A stretch of DNA of 9,090 bases from a bacterium (GTDB lineage Bacteria; Zixibacteria; MSB-5A5; GN15; FEB-12): NCBI GenBank assembly GCA_030629485.1, contig DAOVOW010000055.1:1-9090 (forward strand), in the 5' to 3' direction. The notes under the pieces are model-generated. The model made no database searches and had not been told where the DNA came from. It saw only the letters and a program-made list of their open reading frames with translations. The translations under genes were made by a program, and so were the position numbers. Each line of letters begins with the position of its first letter. Position 1 is the stretch's first letter. Of the stretch, positions 1 through 6,009 are shown piece by piece.

Positions 1-399
1 ATTTCAGTTAGGACGAACGCTGTTAGTGTTCTGTCCCTTAAGTAGCCTGCATGATGACGTGCCCGTGTTGTGGCGGGGTGATCTTCGGATCGCCCCGCAT
101 AACAGCGGTTTCACGCCGGGTCTGATGACCCGCCGGGCACAAGACGGTGTGAATGCAATCCTGGGACAGGATAGTAGGTATGAGCGGTCTGGGTTGCTCC
201 ACCTCTAAGTCCTGAATGATATCGCCGGCAGAAACTACCATATTATGGCCCCTCCCTCCCCTCTGGCTAAACACGAAACAGTTCTGGTACGTCTATCGTA
301 TTGAAAGGCGTTGGGGTCTTTGTTCCTGAGGTGCCATTAGTGGACCCCCAAGGCCCATTTTTCTGGGATAGTATGTTCTTGCCTGACCGCCAATAGGTG
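1..399. other. Left-end region without a convincing gene
   Basis: About 400 bases with no gene that I can support. Reading frames are open on both strands (for example plus strand 2-208, open from the window edge, and minus strand 274-38), but their translations have no recognisable domain, no hydrophobic core pattern and no Shine-Dalgarno. The region contains the three-stem fold described at 59-140, a short hairpin at 158-172 (ATCCT/AGGAT), and a bulged stem pairing 311-318 with 343-351. It probably represents the 3' flank of an upstream unit plus the regulatory region of the gene at 584. A truncated gene end on the plus strand (2-208) cannot be excluded because the window starts inside it. 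Confidence 0.4.
59..140 (+). ncRNA. Candidate structured RNA element (three-stem junction), unknown family
   Basis: Three nested perfect or near-perfect stems are visible. P1 pairs GTGCCCG (59-65) with CGGGCAC (134-140), 7 bp. P2 pairs 73-83 with 88-98, 11 bp with a single G-U wobble, capped by TTCG closed by C-G, which is the extra-stable cUUCGg tetraloop in plus-strand RNA. P3 pairs CGGGTC (117-122) with GACCCG (127-132), 6 bp with loop TGAT. No U-run follows P2 or P1, so this is not a simple terminator. It does not fit a tRNA (no D or anticodon arm, no T-loop sequence), and I do not recognise 5S, SRP, 6S or RNase P RNA in it. Strand is chosen because UUCG is stable only in this sense. It could instead lie within a truncated reading frame. 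Confidence 0.33.
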
Positions 400-427
400 T
401 TGACAAAAAGGAAGATTCTTGTATATT
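400..427 (+). promoter_or_regulatory. Predicted sigma70-type promoter upstream of the secreted multidomain gene
   Basis: TTGACA at 400-405 is a full match to the -35 consensus, followed by a 16-base spacer and TATATT at 422-427, five of six matches to the -10 consensus. Transcription would start near 434, giving a leader of about 150 bases before the ATG at 584. A second TTGACA at 464-469 has only a weak -10 candidate (486-491), so the first box is preferred. Confidence 0.6.
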
Positions 428-472
428 GGATCGTACCTTCATGTACTTGCGAAGACCGCAGTTTTGACAAAC

Positions 473-569
473 AAGGAGGACCTAATGATATGAACGGCTA
501 ATGTTTGTTCCTACCGCCGTTTTGCACCCTCATAGAATAGAGACAATTGTAACTGTACTAACAAGATAG
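473..569 (+). promoter_or_regulatory. Leader with strong Shine-Dalgarno and chained mini-ORFs
   Basis: AAGGAGGA at 473-480 is the strongest ribosome-binding sequence in the window, yet the ATG 4 bases later (485) opens only a two-codon frame (ATG ATA TGA). An overlapping ATG at 490 gives a three-codon frame ending TAA at 499-501. That stop overlaps ATG 501 (TAATG), which opens a 22-codon frame ending TAG at 567-569, 14 bases before the real gene start. The arrangement would permit translational coupling down the leader. It may equally be the decayed start of a lost gene. No leader-peptide family is recognised. Confidence 0.3.
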
Positions 570-583
570 CTTGGAGACAAGAG

Positions 584-2848
584 ATGAGAAACAACCGCAC
601 AGCACTCTGCCTGGCAGTTCTGGCCGTCATCGTTTTGGTGGCCGGCGCTTCGGCAGGGCAGTTCGTGAGCAAACCGGTGACGGGGAAATCAGCCGGTCAG
701 CTCAACAAACTGTCGACACAGATTACCGAGGGGAGTCTCTGCAATATCAAAGGAGACGCTTGGTCAGACGATCAACCCCTCAACAGCTTCCGCCAGGGTG
801 GAGAAGACATCAGCACCGCCACCCCGATCACGGCCATGCCGTTCCTTGAAACCGGTACCACGGTCGGCTACCAAGACGACTATGACGAGGCCTGTCCCCA
901 GACCTCGACTTCACCGGATGTTGTCTACTCTTATGTTCCGGTTGTCGACGAGATGATGGACATCAATCTCTGTGAGTCTGCATACATGACCAAGATGTAC
1001 ATCTACCGGACCAACACAGATACCATGATTGCCTGCAACCAGTTCGACATCTACTGCACCAACCCGAGGTCGGCACTTTTCAACGTACCACTGGTTGGTG
1101 GTGCGACCCACTACATCATCATTGACGGCTATAACGGCCAGTCTGGTGAATACGAAGTTTCGGCTGAGGTTCGCCTGCCGGTTATTGCGAGAGATTTTCA
1201 TCCGGCTCTGGCCGATGACGGTTCGGACCAATTGGTGCTGGCATTTGTGCACCGCAGCCAGGAGGACACGGCCGTTTACTGGCAGGGTTCCAATGACGAC
1301 GGCGCCAATTGGAGCAACGCTGTCTATTGGAGCGGCCTCAGGGATTATCCCGCCGTCAAGTACTGGGGCATCACGCGTATCGGTGATACTGTCTTCTACG
1401 GAACCGAAGTTGATGGTTCCGGCAACACTAATCTGGTGGAGGTCACCAACGCTGCTGATCCGGCGACTGGTTACTCACAATCGTATTGGAACTGGAGCCA
1501 GCATGGCTGGTATGGCGCCAAGATGACTGATATCGCCGTTGATCCCAATTTCCCATACATCCACTTCCCCGACGAAGACAAGTTCGGTGTTGTTTCGATG
1601 ATCAACAGCACGACCTATACCGATCCGGATATGGTCGACGCACCACATTTGCTGTATCCGTACGACACCACGGCGGGCTCCGGTTGGGCCACAATCAGTT
1701 GGTATTCGGATCTTGACACGTGTAATTCCACCAAGTGCGACATCGACAACGTGACCGGTCGGTCTTACGCCGTTTACGACTGGTGGGATCCGGAAGACAC
1801 CACCTGGAAGCTGTTCGTTCGTTTGGACCCGTTCTATGACTCCAGCGATCCGGACAACATCGCCGAAGGTTTCACCTACTCTGTCGGTGACCCCGGTGAG
1901 AACATTCTGCACCCGGCGGTCGATGCCGATGGCGGCCACGTACTGATCGTGACAGAGTACTACACCACCACCAGCGGCTTTGAATCCGACCATGATATTA
2001 TCTGCTGGCATGCCGCTGATAGTGGTATCGCCAACCTGGTGACTTCACCGGTGGTTAGCACCGACGGCGACGAACGGTACCCGGAGATTTCTCATGTAAC
2101 CGGTCAGACGTTCATGGTCTCTTTCTGGAGAGATGACTCACTGTTCACGACCCTGACTGAGGATGCCGGCGCCACCTGGTTGCCGGAGGAAGTTGTTGCT
2201 GGTCCCAACGTCACTCGCTACCCGGCCGAATACTACGTGCACGGCATCTATCGGGGCCAGGACCTGTCCGATGGCGGCCGTAAGATAATCTGGGAATACC
2301 AGGTGGTCAATCATCCGGACAGTGAGGTCTTTATCAATTGGACCGCCCTGGCGGCGCCCTCCGATGTCGACGAAGACGGGATCCCGGATGAGGACGACAA
2401 CTGCATAGACATCCCGAATCCCCTTCAGGAAGACCTTGACGGCGACGGCGTCGGTGACTCCTGCGACAACTGCCTGACCTACGAAAACCCGAATCAGGAA
2501 GACCTCGACGCTGACGGCGTGGGTGATTCCTGCGACAACTGCATCGGTGTGGACAACCCGGGTCAGGAGGACTACAACAGCGACGGCGTCGGTGACGACT
2601 GCTGCTGCATAGGTGACATGCGCGGCAACATCGAGGACGACATCGGTGACGAGATTGCCATCAACGACCTTGTCTACATGGTTGACTACATGTTCAACCA
2701 GGGTCCTGAACCCGCTTGCTGGGATGAGGCGGAGCTTGAGGCGCCGTTCGATGATCAGGCTGTGGCTATTCAGGATCTGGTCTACCTCGTTGACTACATG
2801 TTCAACCTGGGCCCGGCACCGATACCTTGCCCGACTTACGGACTCTAA
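584..2848 (+). CDS. Secreted multidomain protein: PPC-like domain, sialidase/BNR-like central region, TSP3 repeats and dockerin-like C-terminus
   Basis: A 754-residue exported protein. The start ATG has TTGGAG at 571-576, 7 bases upstream. Residues 1-24 form a Sec signal peptide (basic n-region, Leu/Val/Ala core, cleavage after ASA). Residues 70-196 resemble a bacterial pre-peptidase C-terminal (PPC) beta-sandwich, including SPDVVYSYVP and a YIIIDGYNG stretch. Residues 200-590 look like a sialidase/BNR-type beta-propeller, with Trp-rich strands and an Asp-box-like DDGANWS at 238-244. No catalytic residues are recognised, so an enzyme activity is not claimed. Residues 594-673 hold three TSP3 calcium-binding repeats (DxDxDGxxDxxDNC). 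Residues 674-748 hold two dockerin-like helices (DLVYMVDYMF, DLVYLVDYMF), each followed by NxGP. Function is probably cell-surface or extracellular binding. It is a single-gene unit with its own promoter and terminator. Confidence 0.88.
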   Translation: MRNNRTALCLAVLAVIVLVAGASAGQFVSKPVTGKSAGQLNKLSTQITEGSLCNIKGDAWSDDQPLNSFRQGGEDISTATPITAMPFLETGTTVGYQDDYDEACPQTSTSPDVVYSYVPVVDEMMDINLCESAYMTKMYIYRTNTDTMIACNQFDIYCTNPRSALFNVPLVGGATHYIIIDGYNGQSGEYEVSAEVRLPVIARDFHPALADDGSDQLVLAFVHRSQEDTAVYWQGSNDDGANWSNAVYWSGLRDYPAVKYWGITRIGDTVFYGTEVDGSGNTNLVEVTNAADPATGYSQSYWNWSQHGWYGAKMTDIAVDPNFPYIHFPDEDKFGVVSMINSTTYTDPDMVDAPHLLYPYDTTAGSGWATISWYSDLDTCNSTKCDIDNVTGRSYAVYDWWDPEDTTWKLFVRLDPFYDSSDPDNIAEGFTYSVGDPGENILHPAVDADGGHVLIVTEYYTTTSGFESDHDIICWHAADSGIANLVTSPVVSTDGDERYPEISHVTGQTFMVSFWRDDSLFTTLTEDAGATWLPEEVVAGPNVTRYPAEYYVHGIYRGQDLSDGGRKIIWEYQVVNHPDSEVFINWTALAAPSDVDEDGIPDEDDNCIDIPNPLQEDLDGDGVGDSCDNCLTYENPNQEDLDADGVGDSCDNCIGVDNPGQEDYNSDGVGDDCCCIGDMRGNIEDDIGDEIAINDLVYMVDYMFNQGPEPACWDEAELEAPFDDQAVAIQDLVYLVDYMFNLGPAPIPCPTYGL

Positions 2849-2877
2849 TCGTCAATTAGGGCCCGATTGACATTAAC

Positions 2878-2909
2878 AACAGCCACCCCTCGCAGGTGGC
2901 TGTTTTTTT
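2878..2909 (+). terminator. Rho-independent terminator of the secreted multidomain gene
   Basis: The stem CAGCCACC (2880-2887) pairs perfectly with GGTGGCTG (2895-2902) around a 7-base loop. It is followed by a run of seven T (2903-2909) and begins about 30 bases after the stop codon. Confidence 0.92.
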
Positions 2910-3010
2910 GTAGGCAGTTGATACTTGCAAGTCCCCTCTAGCGGGTTGTTGAAAAAGTCCCAACTGATGTCATTGCTGCGAGGTCGCCAGCCACCACCCC
3001 TTTGTTATGT

Positions 3011-3036
3011 GGTGTCGGGCGTCTCTGCCCGACACC
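3011..3036. repeat. Perfect 10-bp hairpin inside the MITE-like element (left arm)
   Basis: GGTGTCGGGC (3011-3020) pairs with GCCCGACACC (3027-3036) around the loop GTCTCT. It has no adjacent T-run on the plus strand. It is the inverted counterpart of the hairpin at 3056-3081. Confidence 0.85.
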
Positions 3037-3055
3037 TTCTTGTGTGCAGATAGGA

Positions 3056-3081
3056 GCCGTCAGGCAGAGACGCCTGACGGC
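3056..3081. repeat. Perfect 10-bp hairpin inside the MITE-like element (right arm)
   Basis: GCCGTCAGGC (3056-3065) pairs with GCCTGACGGC (3072-3081) around the loop AGAGAC. The loop is the exact reverse complement of the left-arm loop. The stem differs from the left arm by paired changes (G-C replaced by A-T) that preserve base pairing. Confidence 0.85.
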
Positions 3082-3123
3082 ACTGGGCAATGACGATTGC
3101 GGCGTTTTTCAACAGCCTGCTAG

Positions 3124-3259
3124 AGATGGTCTGGGTGTGTGTTGGTGAAGACCACCGGCGGGCACTCCGCCTACAGCTCCAGGACCGGGCGAAACAAGAA
3201 GTGTCCGATGCGGCGAAGGACTCTCACACATCCGTTGCCACGTCGATCAGAAAACATTC
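3124..3259. other. Intergenic stretch between the MITE-like element and the next promoter
   Basis: No gene is seen. The only local structure is a short GGCGG/CCGCC hairpin (3157-3161 with 3167-3171). Nothing here resembles an operator or riboswitch that I know. Confidence 0.4.
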
Positions 3260-3288
3260 TTGACAATTGCTGTGCTGTGCGCTAAGTT
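3260..3288 (+). promoter_or_regulatory. Predicted sigma70-type promoter of the DUF3616-like gene
   Basis: TTGACA at 3260-3265 is a full -35 match. It is followed by a 17-base spacer and TAAGTT at 3283-3288, three of six -10 matches. The distance to the gene start at 3355 is about 60 bases. It lies outside the MITE-like element. Confidence 0.45.
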
Positions 3289-3354
3289 GATTTCGTGGAC
3301 TGTGTGATGGAGTGAACGGTGTTCCACAGAGCATGAGACAAAACATCTGGAGGC

Positions 3355-4563
3355 ATGATGGAAGGTTTGATGTCTGCCGTAATAATAATAATCGTCATCT
3401 TGTTCGCGCTGACGGGCATAGCAGCGATTCTATCAGTTGTCCGGTTTGGGAAAGATAAGCCCCTGATCACTATTGAGAAGAGGTACCGTGATCGACTTTT
3501 CAATTCTCTAATCACCGAAGTGGTCGCCGTGGTCATCGCGCTGGGCTGGCTAGTCGTTGACCAGGTGAGAGACAATAACAGAGAAATGCAAGAGTCGAAT
3601 GAGTGGAAGGTCTCTATTGAGGAATGGATTATTGCTTCCCAATCGTGGATCAAGGAGCCATCGGGGTTGTGTAATAGTAACCTCCGTGGAACAGATTCGC
3701 GAAGGGGACCATTTGCGCTTGCTGTAGATGATGATGAACCTGACATTTTTGTAATCGGTTCAATCCTGGACGGTTTGGGGGTGTTGAAAACTCTGACTTT
3801 TGAAAAACACGAGCCAAATGATCTGGAGGCCATTTGCTGGGATGAGAATAAGTGGTACTATGCTACTACGTCACATAGACGCCTTGGCGAGGGACAGGAT
3901 TTGACACGAATGCTCTTGCGATTCATGATAGATCCGCGCCGGTGGAAAGATCCCGATTATAAGATAGAAGCCGAAACAAGAGATATAGCTCAAGCCCTTT
4001 ACAACTACTTGAAGGATAGTTGCGGTATCGTCATCGACACCGTGCTATGGAACAAGAAGTCCAAACTCGGACCGCAATGGCATCCATATGCGCTGGAGAT
4101 TGAAGGCTTGGCACATATGAACGGCGATTTGTTGGTTGGTCTTAAATGGCCTCTTGATGACAGTGGAAAGGCCATATTACTTGCCTACAATTGGGAGACG
4201 AGTGCCTTCATAGGCCACGCAACTCTTGCCTTAAACGGAAAGGGCATTTCTGCGTTGGCATACGATTCGGAAAAGGCTAACTTAGTTGTAATCGCAAATC
4301 CACCCCAGAAGGAGAGGACCAATAACAGGCAAGACTATGAGTTCTATTTGGGAGAATCAGTGGGTTATGTATTCAACTGGCCCCACGATCAAGCAGAACC
4401 GTCGCTCTCCCACAAACTGGCGGGTGTCTCCTATCCGAATTCCAAACTTGAGGGGATTGCGCTTGTTGATGGGGAGGAGGTCTGGCTTGCTTATGATGGC
4501 CCAGAACATCTCCTGGTTAAGGAAACGGTAGCGAGAGTGCGATTGTCCCCCGAGAACGATTAG
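3355..4563 (+). CDS. Membrane-anchored DUF3616-like beta-propeller protein
   Basis: A 402-residue protein with two N-terminal membrane segments (about residues 8-29 and 52-70) and a long soluble domain. The soluble part recalls DUF3616, a beta-propeller-like family of unknown function: NDLEAICWD (155-163) with YYATTSHRR (168-176), then ARG-rich MLLRF, ALEIEGLA (246-253) with DLLVGLKWPL (258-267) and GKAILL, GKGISALAYD (295-304), and a closing LEGIALVDGEEVWLAYD (365-381). The assignment is by motif memory and no enzyme activity is claimed. GGAGG at 3349-3353 is only 1 base from ATG 3355 but 4 from ATG 3358. GGAAGG at 3360-3365 could serve ATG 3370. The true start is therefore likely 3358 or 3370. 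Three sampled lines give about 44% GC against about 58% for the gene at 584, with many ATA, AGA and TTA codons, suggesting different ancestry. It converges with the glycosyltransferase with a 29-base gap and no clear terminator. Confidence 0.72.
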   Translation: MMEGLMSAVIIIIVILFALTGIAAILSVVRFGKDKPLITIEKRYRDRLFNSLITEVVAVVIALGWLVVDQVRDNNREMQESNEWKVSIEEWIIASQSWIKEPSGLCNSNLRGTDSRRGPFALAVDDDEPDIFVIGSILDGLGVLKTLTFEKHEPNDLEAICWDENKWYYATTSHRRLGEGQDLTRMLLRFMIDPRRWKDPDYKIEAETRDIAQALYNYLKDSCGIVIDTVLWNKKSKLGPQWHPYALEIEGLAHMNGDLLVGLKWPLDDSGKAILLAYNWETSAFIGHATLALNGKGISALAYDSEKANLVVIANPPQKERTNNRQDYEFYLGESVGYVFNWPHDQAEPSLSHKLAGVSYPNSKLEGIALVDGEEVWLAYDGPEHLLVKETVARVRLSPEND

Positions 4564-4592
4564 CAGCGTGTGCCCCATGAACAATTGTGGAA

Positions 4593-5804
4593 TCAGATGC
4601 TCTTCAGGAATTCCAAATACTGGCTGGCCCAGGCTTCGCGCTGATGGTGCGCCACGATATGATCCCGATAACCGCACCCGAGCCTCTCGCGGTCGATGCT
4701 GCCGTTGCGCAGTTTCAGAATCAAATCGCACAACTCATCAGGTGAATCGGACGGATAGGTGAGGGCGCCGCCGGCGATCCGCAGTTCATCGATTGCTTCA
4801 CCCTTGCGGGATCCAAACACCACCGGTCGACCGGAGGCCATGTACTCGAACATTTTTGAGGGGAAAGCCATCTTAGCGACACTTACTTCCTTGAGACATT
4901 CGAGCAGCACGTCGGCCGCTTTCAGGAAGTATGGGATATTCTCCAGCGGCTGCATGCCGATCAGGCTGACATTCTTAAGTCCGTAGTCACGCACCATGTT
5001 TTCAAGCGCGGACTTCTTCTGTCCATCACCCAGGAAAACGAAGTGGATATCCGGCTGATCGACCAGTTGCCGGGCCGCTTCTATGACCGTCTCAAACGGC
5101 CGCACCCAACCCAGCGTGCCGGAGTACAAAACCAGGAACTTCTCATCCCAGCCGAACTTTCCGCGGATGCCATTGGAATCGGCGTTGATGAATTCCCGCC
5201 CGACCCCGGATTTGATAGTGGCCATCTTGGTCCGCGGGATTCCGATCGCCTCCATATAAGTCGAGATACCGTCGGTAACGGAGACTATTCTGTCCGCTTT
5301 ACGGTAGAGCGCATGGATTATCCTGCGAACCGTCCGCGTAAACAGCGATTGGTTGAGATTGCCGAATTCTTCACCGGACTCCGGCTGCAAGTCACGCACT
5401 TCGATGACAAACGGACAGCGGTTAATGTTACTCAGGAGCCAGCCCACCACCGGCGTCGTTACCGGTGGTGTCGAAGCCAGAACAAGATCGAACTTTGTTT
5501 TGACTCTGAACGAGTTTATCAGGGTCGTTATGAGAAAGGTGATAAACCCGACCATCCGCTTGGTCGGTTGTGAATTGGAGGCCGGCAAGACCCAGCTTCG
5601 GTACACCTTGATTCCGTCCATCTCTTCGGCGCAGAAAAACTTGCCACGATAGGCCGGCGGCACGATTCCGTCCGGATAGTTGGGAATTGCGGTCATAACC
5701 GACACGTCCAGACCTTTCTGAACGAAATACCGGGCGAACTCATAAAGACGCCTGACCGCCCCTTTTTCAGGCGGGAAATGTTGGGTCAGAATCAGGATTT
5801 TCAT
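4593..5804 (-). CDS. GT4-family glycosyltransferase, WcaI/WbuB-like
   Basis: A 403-residue GT-B fold glycosyltransferase, a normal length for family GT4. It would transfer a sugar from a nucleotide donor during surface polysaccharide or glycan synthesis at the cytoplasmic face of the membrane. The N-terminal domain opens with MKILILTQHFPPEKGA and includes PNYPDG (41-46) and IEVRDLQPES (134-143), typical of the WcaI/WbuB branch (colanic acid and L-fucosamine transferases). The C-terminal donor-binding domain has LYSGTLGWVRPFETVIEAA (226-244), FLGDG (257-261) and PSKMFEYMASGRPVV (315-329), where E320 is the conserved second Glu of the EX7E element. The residue eight before it is Met, not Glu. 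Hydrophobic patches at 85-99 and 114-125 suggest membrane association. GAGG lies 4 bases before the start. It stands alone here, without other polysaccharide genes, so the acceptor is unknown. Confidence 0.9.
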   Translation of the reverse strand: MKILILTQHFPPEKGAVRRLYEFARYFVQKGLDVSVMTAIPNYPDGIVPPAYRGKFFCAEEMDGIKVYRSWVLPASNSQPTKRMVGFITFLITTLINSFRVKTKFDLVLASTPPVTTPVVGWLLSNINRCPFVIEVRDLQPESGEEFGNLNQSLFTRTVRRIIHALYRKADRIVSVTDGISTYMEAIGIPRTKMATIKSGVGREFINADSNGIRGKFGWDEKFLVLYSGTLGWVRPFETVIEAARQLVDQPDIHFVFLGDGQKKSALENMVRDYGLKNVSLIGMQPLENIPYFLKAADVLLECLKEVSVAKMAFPSKMFEYMASGRPVVFGSRKGEAIDELRIAGGALTYPSDSPDELCDLILKLRNGSIDRERLGCGYRDHIVAHHQREAWASQYLEFLKSI

Positions 5805-5936
5805 ACTACCTCGCTGGAAGTCTACCTAATTCTCCAAACAGAGGCAAGCAAATTCTGGATTTGGCGTGTTTTTTGTCCTGCCGAGGCGCGAAATACTTGA
5901 CCTGAGTTGCCGCACCAAATACCTTGGCAGCGGTTT

Positions 5937-5964
5937 TTGAAGGACTAAATCGCTCAAGTATATG
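5937..5964 (+). promoter_or_regulatory. Candidate promoter of the cytochrome c gene
   Basis: TTGAAG (5937-5942), a 16-base spacer and TATATG (5959-5964) give four of six matches in each box, about 45 bases before the start codon. An alternative is TTGACC (5897-5902), a 17-base spacer and TACCTT (5920-5925). The imperfect inverted repeat CTGCCGAGG (5878-5886) / CCTTGGCAG (5922-5930) surrounds this alternative -35 and could be an operator or a leader stem. Confidence 0.35.
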
Positions 5965-6009
5965 TATAAACCAATATGAAACGAAAAACTGACAGAAAGG
6001 ATTACAAGC

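Larger units (their letters stand above)
2938..3123. mobile_element. MITE-like palindromic element with terminal inverted repeats and CTAG ends
   Basis: The sequence at 2936-2956 and the reverse complement of 3105-3125 match at 19 of 21 positions; the shared core is TGTTGAAAAA next to the outer CTCTAGC. CTAG is present at each outer edge (2938-2941 and 3120-3123), as expected for a 4-base target duplication of the kind made by IS5- and IS1182-related elements, although the surrounding palindrome makes the exact boundary ambiguous. A second inverted pair, GTCATTGC (2969-2976) and GCAATGAC (3087-3094), lies inside, and two long hairpins fill the centre. There is no reading frame for a transposase, so the element would have to be moved in trans. 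It is intergenic and lies just after a terminator. Confidence 0.72.

Noticed and set aside
11..23. AGGACGAACGCTG, identical to a stretch near the start of 16S rRNA
   Set aside because: The match stops after 13 bases and the sequence downstream is unlike 16S rRNA, so it is taken as coincidence.
2..208. Plus-strand frame open from the window edge, possible gene end
   Set aside because: The translation shows no recognisable domain and no codon bias like its neighbours; it overlaps the three-stem fold. It cannot be fully excluded without upstream sequence.
38..274. Minus-strand 78-codon frame
   Set aside because: No Shine-Dalgarno, no domain, Pro/His/Arg-rich composition typical of chance frames.
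311..362. Bulged stem (311-318 with 343-351) followed by five T as a terminator
   Set aside because: The stem has a bulge, a 24-base loop and a gap of about six bases before a short T-run.
267..470. Minus-strand 67-codon frame
   Set aside because: It runs through the plus-strand promoter at 400-427 and has no recognisable features.
5819..5847. Minus-strand TTGCCT, 17-base spacer, TAGACT as promoter of the glycosyltransferase
   Set aside because: Transcription would begin at about 5812, inside the Shine-Dalgarno and only about 8 bases before the start codon.
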